Source: Oscillospiraceae bacterium (GTDB taxonomy: Bacteria; Bacillota_A; Clostridia; Oscillospirales; Oscillospiraceae). Taken from it: a DNA stretch of 16,760 bases. The stretch lies in contig CADAPN010000023.1 of NCBI GenBank assembly GCA_902789835.1, positions 1-16,760 on the forward strand, given 5' to 3'. Of the stretch, positions 1 through 7,443 are shown piece by piece. The notes beneath the pieces were generated by a model, which was not told the origin of the DNA, did not search any database, and saw nothing but the letters and a program-made list of their open reading frames with translations. How positions within the stretch are numbered: the first letter of the stretch is position 1; the number at the start of each line of letters is the position of its first letter. The translations under genes were made by a program, and so were the position numbers.

Positions 1-11
1 GTTATCCGCTG

Positions 12-55
12 TGAGAGAACCCATAACTTATCTCTCATCTCAGACCGAAGGTCTG
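12..55. other. Two adjacent inverted repeats upstream of the plsC promoter
   Basis: TGAGAGA (12-18) pairs with TCTCTCA (31-37) across a 12-base spacer, and CAGACC (41-46) pairs with GGTCTG (50-55) across a GAA loop. No T-run follows the second hairpin, so it is not a clear terminator. Both lie just upstream of the -35 box at 56, so they could be an operator, or the tail of a structured element or gene that starts outside the window. The function is not known. Confidence 0.35.
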
Positions 56-84
56 TTGGCACTTTAAGCTTTAGGTCCTACAAT
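56..84 (+). promoter_or_regulatory. Probable sigma-A promoter for the plsC-gltS-MATE operon
   Basis: TTGGCA (56-61) is followed after exactly 17 bases by TACAAT (79-84); each hexamer is one mismatch from consensus. Transcription would start near position 91, giving a leader of about 75 bases before the first start codon at 167. Confidence 0.6.
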
Positions 85-166
85 TCCGACTAACACCAAT
101 ATTTTGTTGCTGCATGGCGATCAAACAGGCTTTTGACTGAGCTCAATCGGGAGGTGTAAAGGAAAA

Positions 167-1300
167 ATGGACCCCTATCGGAGACACGTTCTGATCTATC
201 GATTCCTTGCCTGCCTGCTCCGGCCTGTGATCTGCGCAAAATTTAATCTCAGTGTCGAGACGCTGCATGCTGACGGGCCGTTTCTCCTCATCTCCAACCA
301 TGTGACGAGCTGGGACCCGCTGCTTGTCGGCGTCTGTCTGGGCGGAAAACAGGCATATTTCGTAGCCAGCGAGCATCTGTTCCGTCTCGGTTTGCTGTCG
401 AAACTTATCCGCTGGCTTCTTGCTCCGATCCCGAGACGCAAGGCCTCTACCGGCATGGATACCGTGAAGGCCTGTCTCCGGCATCTGCACGCGGGGCATT
501 CCGTCTGCCTTTTCGCGGAAGGAGAGCAGTGCTGGGACGGGCGGACCGGTCCGATTTTCCCGGCCACGGGAAAGCTTGTGAAGAGCAGCGGCGCCTCCCT
601 GGTGACGTTTCGCCTGGAGGGCGGCTATCTCAGTCTGCCGCGCTGGGGAAAGAACATCTGCCGCGGAGCCGTCCGCGGGCATCCGGTCGCCTGCTATTCA
701 CCGGAACAGCTCAAAGCTCTGTCGGCCGCGGAAGTCAACGCCCTGATCGAACGGGACATCTCGGAAGATGCCTGGCAGAGGCAGCGTACCCATCCCGTCC
801 GCTATCGCGGCAAGCATCGCGCCGAAGGGATGGAACGCGCTCTGTACGCCTGTCCCGGCTGCCGGAGAATCGGAACCCTCCGGACCGGCGGGGCGCGGAT
901 TTCCTGTTCCTGCGGATTTGAACGGACCTACACGGAATACGGATTTTTCGATCCGAAGGAGCCGTTTGAAACCCTGGCGGACTGGAGTCTCTGGCAGAAA
1001 GAGCTGCTGCACAGCGGGGAATTTGCGCATGACGGCGAGCTTCTGTTTGAGGACGGCGGGCTGGAGCTCAAGCGCGTTCACCCGGATCACAGCGAAGAAG
1101 TCCTTGCCGTCGGAGCCCTGCGTCAGTATGACGACAGGCTCGAATGCGGGGATCAGCGCTTTTTCATGACGGAAATCAGCAGCATGGCAATGGTGCAGAC
1201 GCACCTTCTGCTCTTCACCTGCAAGGACGCATACTACGAGCTCCGCTCGTCAGCCGGAGTCAACCTTCGGAAATATCTCGATATCTGGAAGGAGATCTGA
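167..1300 (+). CDS. PlsC-like lysophospholipid acyltransferase with C-terminal zinc ribbon
   Basis: The protein (377 aa) likely transfers an acyl chain to a lysophospholipid such as 1-acyl-glycerol-3-phosphate, at the inner face of the membrane. The acyltransferase core covers about residues 10-190. It has the catalytic NHx4D motif (N44, H45, D50) and an FAEGEQ block at 116-121 in place of the family's FPEGxR, so the usual arginine is glutamine. After the core, C229, C232, C247 and C249 form a CxxC...CxC zinc-ribbon-like knuckle, then about 120 residues I do not recognise. Typical PlsC proteins are about 240 aa, so the C-terminal half is an addition. The start has an AAAGGA ribosome site just upstream. 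The stop codon is one base before gltS, so the genes are an operon. Acyltransferase is well supported; the exact substrate is not. Confidence 0.85.
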   Translation: MDPYRRHVLIYRFLACLLRPVICAKFNLSVETLHADGPFLLISNHVTSWDPLLVGVCLGGKQAYFVASEHLFRLGLLSKLIRWLLAPIPRRKASTGMDTVKACLRHLHAGHSVCLFAEGEQCWDGRTGPIFPATGKLVKSSGASLVTFRLEGGYLSLPRWGKNICRGAVRGHPVACYSPEQLKALSAAEVNALIERDISEDAWQRQRTHPVRYRGKHRAEGMERALYACPGCRRIGTLRTGGARISCSCGFERTYTEYGFFDPKEPFETLADWSLWQKELLHSGEFAHDGELLFEDGGLELKRVHPDHSEEVLAVGALRQYDDRLECGDQRFFMTEISSMAMVQTHLLLFTCKDAYYELRSSAGVNLRKYLDIWKEI

Positions 1301-1301
1301 C

Positions 1302-2681
1302 ATGGATTATTCAGCCGCCAATCACGCATTGTGGAACATCATCATTCAGTTCGGCCTGATCGCAGGCGCGGTACTGTTTGCAAACTTTCTGCGTCAGAAG
1401 GTCCCCTTCATCCGAAAGAGCCTGATGCCGATTGCGGTGCTGGCCGGCTTTCTGCTGCTGGCGCTGAAATACACCGGGCTCATCTCCATCGACGGCGCGC
1501 TGTTTGAGATGCTGGTCTATCACGGGATTGCCCTGGGCTTTATTGCCATGAGCCTTCGTGTCCCGGTCAGGGAAGCCGCCGGCGGGGATCTCACGGGCCT
1601 TAAATCCGGCGCCGTCATTGTCAGCACCTACCTCATTCAGGGCGTTTTCGGTCTGATGATTACCCTGCTTCTGAGCTACACGCTGATGCCCGGCATGTTC
1701 AAGGCCGCCGGTCTGCTGCTCCCGATGGGTTACGGCCAGGGCCCCGGTCAGGCCAACAACGTCGGCTCGAGCTATGAGGCGCTGGGCTTCGCCGGCGGAC
1801 GCAGCTTCGGTCTGTCCATTGCCGCCGCGGGATATCTTGTCGCCTGTGTCGTCGGTGTTGTGATCCTGAACCTCCTGGCGCGCAAAAACAAGATCCCCAG
1901 TGCCCGTCAGACCGCACCGGAGCACTTTCCTCCCGACTATTTCCAGTCCGTCGATGAAATTCCCATTTCCGATTCCATCGACAAGCTCTCCGTTCAGATC
2001 TGTATGGTGCTTCTGGTGTACCTGGCGACTTATCTCGCCGCCCGGGGCCTGACCGCCGGAATCGCCGCGCTCTCTCCCGGTCTGGCCGGAACGGTCAACA
2101 CCCTGATCTGGGGCTTTAACTTCATCATCGGTTCGGCACTGGCGATTCTCCTCCGTGTCCTGCTGGAAAACGGGAAAAAACGCGGCCTGATCCGTCGGCA
2201 GTACCAGAACAACTATCTTCTCAACCGCATTTCCGGCTTCTTCTTTGACATCATGATCGTCGCGGGCATTGCCTCGATCAATCTTGAGGACATTCGCGGC
2301 CTCTGGCTCCCGTTCCTGCTTCTCACCGCGGGCGGTGCCGTCGTCACCTGGCTGCATCTGCGTTTCGTATGCAAAAAGGTATACCCGGGCTATTATTATG
2401 AGGGCCTGATTTCCATGTACGGCATGCTGACCGGCACCATCAGTTCCGGCGTACTGCTGCTTCGCGAGATTGACCCGAATCTTGAAACCCCGGCGGCAAA
2501 CAACCTCGTCGTCGGAAGCAGCTTCGGCATTATTCTCGGCGCGCCGGTGCTGATTCTGGTCGGTCTTGCGCCGAAATCCGATCTTCTGTGCTGGGTCACG
2601 CTGGGTCTGGCCGCTTTGTATATGGGCCTGCTGGTTCTGCTGATCACAAAGCTCCACAAAAGGAGGCCTTCTGTTCATTGA
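1302..2681 (+). CDS. gltS: Sodium/glutamate symporter, GltS (ESS) family
   Basis: This 459-aa protein is hydrophobic almost throughout, with about ten to twelve membrane helices. It has the two-half layout of the ESS family, which imports glutamate with sodium across the cytoplasmic membrane. A glycine-rich re-entrant segment, GQGPGQANNVGSSYE (near residues 146-160), sits where GltS has its GGHGTGAAW-type pore loop; a second glycine-rich segment near residues 365-380 (MYGMLTGTISSG) occupies the corresponding place in the second half. It is somewhat longer than E. coli GltS (about 400 aa), and the loop sequence differs, so the substrate could be another carboxylate. The start ATG is one base after the plsC stop, with AAGGAG at 1289-1294. 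Its last codons overlap the next gene. Confidence 0.75.
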   Translation: MDYSAANHALWNIIIQFGLIAGAVLFANFLRQKVPFIRKSLMPIAVLAGFLLLALKYTGLISIDGALFEMLVYHGIALGFIAMSLRVPVREAAGGDLTGLKSGAVIVSTYLIQGVFGLMITLLLSYTLMPGMFKAAGLLLPMGYGQGPGQANNVGSSYEALGFAGGRSFGLSIAAAGYLVACVVGVVILNLLARKNKIPSARQTAPEHFPPDYFQSVDEIPISDSIDKLSVQICMVLLVYLATYLAARGLTAGIAALSPGLAGTVNTLIWGFNFIIGSALAILLRVLLENGKKRGLIRRQYQNNYLLNRISGFFFDIMIVAGIASINLEDIRGLWLPFLLLTAGGAVVTWLHLRFVCKKVYPGYYYEGLISMYGMLTGTISSGVLLLREIDPNLETPAANNLVVGSSFGIILGAPVLILVGLAPKSDLLCWVTLGLAALYMGLLVLLITKLHKRRPSVH

Positions 2682-4147
2682 AACACCATGCCCTTTCAAG
2701 GCAGTCGCCCGAATCCAAATTCCTGCGCATGACGACGGAGCCCGTCGAAACGCTGATCCTGAAACTCGCGATCCCCACCATGATTAGCATGCTTGTGACG
2801 GCTTTTTACAATCTGGCGGATACCTTCTTTATCCGTCAGCTGAACAGTGACAGCATGGTCGCCGCCATCGGGGTGGTCATGCCGCTGATGAATATTATCC
2901 AGGCCATCGGCTTCTACCACGGCCACGGCTCCGGCAATTACATCTCCCGCGCTTTCGGGCGTCAGGATCTGAAGGATGCCGAAAAGATGGCCGCCACCGG
3001 CTTCTTCTGCGCGGTCTCCTTCGGGCTTCTGCTCGCCGCGCTCGGTCTTTGTTTCTGCCGCGGTCTCGCCGGTCTTCTGGGCGCCAAGACGGAAGAGACC
3101 ATGGTCAACACCATCCGATACATGCGCTATATCCTTCTCGCAGCGCCGATCATGATGGGAAGCATCGTGATGAACAATCAGCTTCGCTTTCAGGGAAACG
3201 CACTCTTCTCGATGATCGGATTGACTTCCGGGGCAGTGCTGAATCTTCTCCTGGATCCGATTCTGATCTTCCGTGCCGGAGACCCCATCGGCCTTGCCGG
3301 TTTCCACGCCCGCTTCGGCGCCGGTATAGGCGTCTCCGGCGCGGCGCTTGCAACGGCAATCAGCCAGTGTGTGAGCTTCACGGTTCTCGCGATCGGTCTG
3401 CAGCGAAGTGACAACGTGAAAATTCGGCTGAAAAACTTCTGTCCCACCGCCTATTATCTGAAAGGCATCATGCAGGGCGGTCTTCCCTCCCTTGCCCGCC
3501 AGGGAATCGCCAGCATCTCCTCGGCAAGCCTGAATCATTCCATCGGCCTGTTTGTCACCGGTGCCGCGATGGTTGACGCGGCCCAGGCGGCCATGACCGG
3601 TGTCAACCGGATTATGATGGTGCTTGCATCGCTCCTGATCGGATTCGGCCAGGGCTTTCAGCCAGTCTGCGGGTTTAATTACGGCGCGAAAAAGTATGAC
3701 CGGGTCCGTCAGGCCTTCTGGTTCTGTGTGCGGCTCGCGGTGCTTGTTTTGGTCGGACTGTCTGCCCTTGGGTTTGTCTTCGCAAAGCCCATTACCAATC
3801 TTGTCACCGGGGCAAGCCCGGAAGCCTCGCAAATCGCGGTCTTTGCGTTCCGCGCACAGCTCGTGACACTTCCGCTCTCCGCGTGGATCGTCCTTTGCAA
3901 TATGATGCTGCAGAATATCGGCGCCACGGCCAAGGCAACCATGCTTGCCATTTCCCGTCAGGGCCTCGCCTTCATCCCGATGGTGCTCCTGCTCCCGCTC
4001 GGAATGAAGGCCGTCGGATTGTCTTCGATTCTGGGCATTGAGCTTGCCCAGCCCTTTGCCGATCTCATCAGCGCTCTTATCGCCATCCCCATCGGTGCAG
4101 GAGAACTGAAGAAGATGTCCCGCCCCGAGCCTTTCCCGGACTCCTGA
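2678..4147 (+). CDS. MATE-family efflux transporter
   Basis: This is a 489-aa multidrug and toxin extrusion type antiporter with about twelve membrane helices in two MatE repeats. The N-terminal sequence around ILKLAIPTMISMLVTAFYNLADTFFI is the usual MATE opening, and related glycine- and proline-containing segments (VLNLLLDPILIF, FGQGFQPVCGFNYGA) follow at family-typical places. Such proteins export cationic or aromatic compounds against sodium or proton entry. I chose the TTG at 2678, which overlaps the gltS stop as TTGA and has AGGAGG at 2661-2666; this fits translational coupling. A longer reading frame from 2588 would overlap gltS by about 90 bases and lacks a comparable site. It is the last gene of the operon, followed by a strong terminator. 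The substrate cannot be inferred. Confidence 0.9.
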   Translation: MKHHALSRQSPESKFLRMTTEPVETLILKLAIPTMISMLVTAFYNLADTFFIRQLNSDSMVAAIGVVMPLMNIIQAIGFYHGHGSGNYISRAFGRQDLKDAEKMAATGFFCAVSFGLLLAALGLCFCRGLAGLLGAKTEETMVNTIRYMRYILLAAPIMMGSIVMNNQLRFQGNALFSMIGLTSGAVLNLLLDPILIFRAGDPIGLAGFHARFGAGIGVSGAALATAISQCVSFTVLAIGLQRSDNVKIRLKNFCPTAYYLKGIMQGGLPSLARQGIASISSASLNHSIGLFVTGAAMVDAAQAAMTGVNRIMMVLASLLIGFGQGFQPVCGFNYGAKKYDRVRQAFWFCVRLAVLVLVGLSALGFVFAKPITNLVTGASPEASQIAVFAFRAQLVTLPLSAWIVLCNMMLQNIGATAKATMLAISRQGLAFIPMVLLLPLGMKAVGLSSILGIELAQPFADLISALIAIPIGAGELKKMSRPEPFPDS

Positions 4148-4256
4148 GGAAACGCCGGACCGCAAAGCACTCTCCTCCCGTCTTTTCGGCCTGACGCTTC
4201 TTCCCCGCCGCGGCAAAAGCCGGGGCCTGAAAACGAAACAGAATCTCACCGCATAG

Positions 4257-4304
4257 AAGTATCGACAAATCCGGATCCCGATTCCGGATTTGTCGATACT
4301 TTTT
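4257..4304 (+). terminator. Rho-independent terminator after the MATE gene
   Basis: A perfect 19-bp stem (4257-4275 with 4283-4301) closes a 7-base loop and runs into TTTTT on the + strand. On the - strand no T-run follows the stem, so it serves mainly the plsC-gltS-MATE operon. It lies between two convergent genes. The 109 bases between the MATE stop and the stem hold no gene that I can see. Confidence 0.9.
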
Positions 4305-4322
4305 GTTGTGTATCTCTTTTTT

Positions 4323-5450
4323 TCAGGACTCGTCGTTCCTTGTACGGCGCTGTTCCTGGCGCGGCAGGAGGTAGTCGTTGTAGATAAAGCTCAGGATTGC
4401 CGCCGCCGGAATGGAGAGCACCATCCCAACAATGCCGAACATGTTCCCCAGCACGATGCTGGCCACCAGGATCAGCAGTCCGGAGACACCAAGCGAGTTC
4501 GAGAACAGCTTCGGCTTCAGGATGTATCCGTCTGCGAACTGAAGGACCATACAGAAGGCGACAAACATCAGGGCATGGAGCGGATTGACAAGAAAGAGCA
4601 CAAAACCGCCGACCACTGCGCCGATGATGGGGCCGAAGTTGGGGATGAGATTGGTTACGGCGACGACGACCGATACAAGGCCGATATACTGCATGCGGCA
4701 GATGAGCATAAAGATCGCGTTCACGACGCCGATGATCAGGGAATCAAGCAGGCTCTGGACAAGAAAACTGATGAGAATGGCGTCGCAGCGCAGAGAAAAA
4801 TCCATGATTCCCATGGTGGCATTCTGGCTGAAAAACGCCCGAACCAGACGCCACCACCCTCTCAGGACCCGTTTTTTGTCCATGAGGAGATAGATGGCAA
4901 GAATCACGGAGATCACGGCCGAGATGACATTTCTGCCCGAATTGGCCGCACTGCTCAGGATTCTTCCCGCGTTTTCCCGCACAAAGCTTATGATGCTGCT
5001 CAACGCGTTCTGCGACAGGGTCGTGAGCCGGTCCGCATTGAGGAAGCGCTCCAGGAAGCTGCCCTCCAGCATCCGGATCGCGGAGGCGGCGTAATCGTCA
5101 ATGTTCTCCGAGAAGGCGGCAACACTCGTCACCAGTTGCGGAATCAGCGCCCCAATCAGGAAAAGCAACACCAAAAGCGCCGTCACCACAGCCAGCACAA
5201 CAGACAGCGACCAGCGCCTGGGCCCGACCCTCATCTTCTTCAGCAGCTTATTGGAGAACAGGTTTGCCAGCGGATTCAGCATGTACGCAAAGACGATTCC
5301 CAGAAAAATCACCTTGAAGTTTCCGAGGAATCCGCTTACGGCGGACATCACCGTACTGAAGTTGGTCAGAAGCACATAGAACGCCACGCCGATACAGGCA
5401 ATGACCGCGCCGTTATACCACTGTTTCTGTGACAGCTTTTTGAATTTCAT
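4323..5450 (-). CDS. AI-2E-family transporter (UPF0118-type membrane protein)
   Basis: This 375-aa membrane protein has the layout of the AI-2E_transport family: paired N-terminal helices, a long amphipathic soluble segment (about residues 85-200), then a run of helices containing the family-typical region NLIPNFGPIIGAVVGG. Members have been linked to autoinducer-2 export (TqsA) and also to sodium/proton antiport, so the substrate is open. The start ATG has AAGGAG eight bases upstream. It begins 129 bases downstream of the preA-like gene on the same strand. It may be read from that operon or from its own promoter; I found no convincing promoter or terminator in that gap. Confidence 0.85.
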   Translation of the reverse strand: MKFKKLSQKQWYNGAVIACIGVAFYVLLTNFSTVMSAVSGFLGNFKVIFLGIVFAYMLNPLANLFSNKLLKKMRVGPRRWSLSVVLAVVTALLVLLFLIGALIPQLVTSVAAFSENIDDYAASAIRMLEGSFLERFLNADRLTTLSQNALSSIISFVRENAGRILSSAANSGRNVISAVISVILAIYLLMDKKRVLRGWWRLVRAFFSQNATMGIMDFSLRCDAILISFLVQSLLDSLIIGVVNAIFMLICRMQYIGLVSVVVAVTNLIPNFGPIIGAVVGGFVLFLVNPLHALMFVAFCMVLQFADGYILKPKLFSNSLGVSGLLILVASIVLGNMFGIVGMVLSIPAAAILSFIYNDYLLPRQEQRRTRNDES

Positions 5451-5579
5451 CTTGTAATCTCCTTATCCCGTTTTCCTCTGATGGAATGATATTTTGTCTG
5501 CTCCGCATCCCGGGATACGATCCGGAGCACTTGGTACGCCTTATGCCGTCCGCAGCCGCAGACGATCTTTCCCTTCGGC

Positions 5580-7076
5580 CTACGCAAGCGGCTGAATCCT
5601 TCTGTTATAGGGCAGAATGCTTTCCGTGGGACAGACGAGCACGCAGAGATGGCATCCCACACATTTGCGCAGATTCAGGACCGGTTTCCGATCCCGATCC
5701 AGGGAAATGGCCTGATGCCCGCCGTCCGCGCAGGATATGGCGCAGCGCCCGCAGCCGATGCAGCCGTCCCGCTGAAAACGGGGATAGACCACCGTGTCCC
5801 GCTCCAGGACATCCGTCGAAGCATGGACCGCCGTAAGGCCGAGTCCGCGGGCATCCCGGATGCTGGCAAAGCCTTTCTCCAGCAGATAGCGGTTCATGCC
5901 AGATTTCAGGTCGTCGATGATGCGGTATCCGTACTGCATGACAGCTGTGGTCACCTGGACGCTGCTGCAGCCGAGCAGGATATACTCCATCGCATCCCGC
6001 CAGGTCTCAATCCCTCCCATCCCGCTGATATGAAGGGATTTCAGCTCTTCTTCCCAGCCGAGTTCCGCAATCATCCTGAGTGCAATGGGCTTCACGGCAT
6101 TGCCGCTGTAGCCTCCGACCGCACTCATGCCGTGAACGGCGGGAGAGGACACATAGGTGTGAAGGTTTTCCCCCAGGATGCTTTTGATGGTGTTGATGGC
6201 CGCAAGCCCGTCGGCTCCCCCGCGTTTGGCGGCCAACGCGGCCGGTACAAGGCTCTGGACGTTCGGCGTCAGTTTTGCAAGGACCGGAATGCCGCAGCCG
6301 CTTTTGGCAGCCGCGGTATAGCGCTCAACCAGTTCCGGAATCTGGCCGATGTCCGAGCCCAGTCCGTCGCTGGCCATGTTGGGACATGAGAAATTCAGCT
6401 CGATCGCATCCGCTCCGTTTTCCTCGCACTGTCGTGCCAGGTCCGCCCATTCCCGCTCATTCTGTCCCATGATGGAGGCAAGGATGAACTTGCCGGGATA
6501 GTTCTTTTTGAGATCCCGGAAAATCTTCATGTTTTCGGCAACACTGTGGTCGGATAACTGCTCGATATTCTTGAAACCGATGATTGTCCCGTTATCTCCT
6601 TTGACAGCGGAAAAGCGCGGCGAGGCCTCGTGGATTTCAAAGTTGCAGATTGTCTTGAAACAGGCTCCGCCCCATCCGGCTTCAAAGGCGCGCGCACACA
6701 TATCATAGGTGCTTGCAACAACCGAAGACGAAAGAAGAAACGGGTTTTCCAGGGGCACGCCGCAGAAGTCGGTTTTCAGCCGGTCTTCATCGGGAACCTG
6801 CTCGACTTCCGGAAGGACCTCATCATGCAGCCGGATCATCAGGGACCGGATGCCGACCTTCGACGGGGCCAGGCAGGCGGACTCACAGGGGGCCGTACAT
6901 TCACGGCACGGGAATTCTTCGCTGAGCTTTTCCGCCGCGGATACTTCGTTGTCAAACCAGATGCTTCGCAGGAGATTACCCGCATCCAGCTTTCCGCAGG
7001 CTGCCGTGCAGGGAGCATCCTTGCACAGGACACAGCCGATCATATCTTTACGTCCGAGCAGATTGGAATAATGCAT
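5580..7076 (-). CDS. preA: PreA-like dihydropyrimidine dehydrogenase subunit with extra N-terminal Cys-rich module
   Basis: This 498-aa iron-sulfur flavoprotein resembles PreA, the subunit that reduces uracil and thymine to their dihydro forms. The middle (about 100-400) is the FMN-binding barrel shared with dihydroorotate dehydrogenase; C231 in NFSCPNM sits where the dihydropyrimidine dehydrogenase catalytic cysteine lies. The C-terminus has two 4Fe-4S ferredoxin motifs (C439, C442, C445, C449 and C472, C475, C478, C482). Before the barrel is a module with eight cysteines (C15, C18, C23, C27, C57, C60, C64, C68), like the N-terminal Fe-S domain normally carried by PreT or by the start of eukaryotic DPD. 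No FAD/NAD(P)-binding PreT partner is in the window. The start has GGAAAGGAAGGG upstream and lies 31 bases after the small leader-peptide gene. The substrate is inferred from the family; another flavin-dependent oxidoreductase role is possible. Confidence 0.8.
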   Translation of the reverse strand: MHYSNLLGRKDMIGCVLCKDAPCTAACGKLDAGNLLRSIWFDNEVSAAEKLSEEFPCRECTAPCESACLAPSKVGIRSLMIRLHDEVLPEVEQVPDEDRLKTDFCGVPLENPFLLSSSVVASTYDMCARAFEAGWGGACFKTICNFEIHEASPRFSAVKGDNGTIIGFKNIEQLSDHSVAENMKIFRDLKKNYPGKFILASIMGQNEREWADLARQCEENGADAIELNFSCPNMASDGLGSDIGQIPELVERYTAAAKSGCGIPVLAKLTPNVQSLVPAALAAKRGGADGLAAINTIKSILGENLHTYVSSPAVHGMSAVGGYSGNAVKPIALRMIAELGWEEELKSLHISGMGGIETWRDAMEYILLGCSSVQVTTAVMQYGYRIIDDLKSGMNRYLLEKGFASIRDARGLGLTAVHASTDVLERDTVVYPRFQRDGCIGCGRCAISCADGGHQAISLDRDRKPVLNLRKCVGCHLCVLVCPTESILPYNRRIQPLA

Positions 7077-7107
7077 TGTTCCCTTCCTTTCCTATCAATA
7101 TTCCGTT

Positions 7108-7443
7108 TCAGTCGTCTCTCACCATTCCGTTTACAATCCGCTGAACCAGGATCGGGTCGTATCCGGCCAGGGAAAGGGCCTTGAAGCGTGCCGCATCCTT
7201 TCCGTATTTGCCGTCGATGACATCCTGTGCCACCTGGCCGTAGCCCTGTGAAAGGGCGTTTGCCATATGCTGAACGCTCCAGTAGTCCAGTCCGAGAGCC
7301 GCAATCGCCGCTCGGCTGTCCTCACCTGAACCGAATTCGCCGTTCATCAGCCGGACCGCGGTGATATAGGCTTTTGTGGCGCCGCCGGCGACCTGTTCCA
7401 GCTCCTCGGATGACAGGGCTTTGATTTCACTTTTCTGCTGCAT
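7108..7443 (-). CDS. Small double-glycine-leader protein with two CW_7-like repeats
   Basis: This is a 111-aa protein. Residues 1-21 look like a bacteriocin-type leader: LSSEELEQVAGG, with the double glycine at 20-21. Such leaders are cut by C39-type peptidase transporters or guide peptide-modifying enzymes. The rest is two related stretches of about 40 residues (25-64 and 69-107). Both follow the CW_7 (Cpl-7 lysozyme) pattern: an amphipathic helix, then NGEFGSG or DGKYGKD, then an alanine-rich helix, a Gly-x-Asp/Tyr turn (GLDYWSVQ, GYDPILVQ), then a final helix. CW_7 repeats in phage lysins bind muropeptides of the cell wall. There are no cysteines, so lanthionine or sactipeptide bridges are unlikely. 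It overlaps the end of the phosphatase gene by 17 bases and has a GGGGGAAG ribosome site. The role is unknown; export after leader cleavage is an inference, and no C39 transporter is present here. Confidence 0.7.
   Translation of the reverse strand: MQQKSEIKALSSEELEQVAGGATKAYITAVRLMNGEFGSGEDSRAAIAALGLDYWSVQHMANALSQGYGQVAQDVIDGKYGKDAARFKALSLAGYDPILVQRIVNGMVRDD

Noticed and set aside
1311..4249. Very long antisense reading frames on the - strand (462 and 517 codons) opposite gltS and the MATE gene
   Set aside because: They lack plausible ribosome sites, are rich in charged low-complexity sequence and mirror the codon bias of the well-recognised + strand membrane proteins. They are shadows.
4290..5432. 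A 380-codon + strand frame opposite the AI-2E-family gene
   Set aside because: The translation is His/Asp/Gln-rich with no recognisable domain, starts inside the terminator region and mirrors a clear membrane protein on the other strand.
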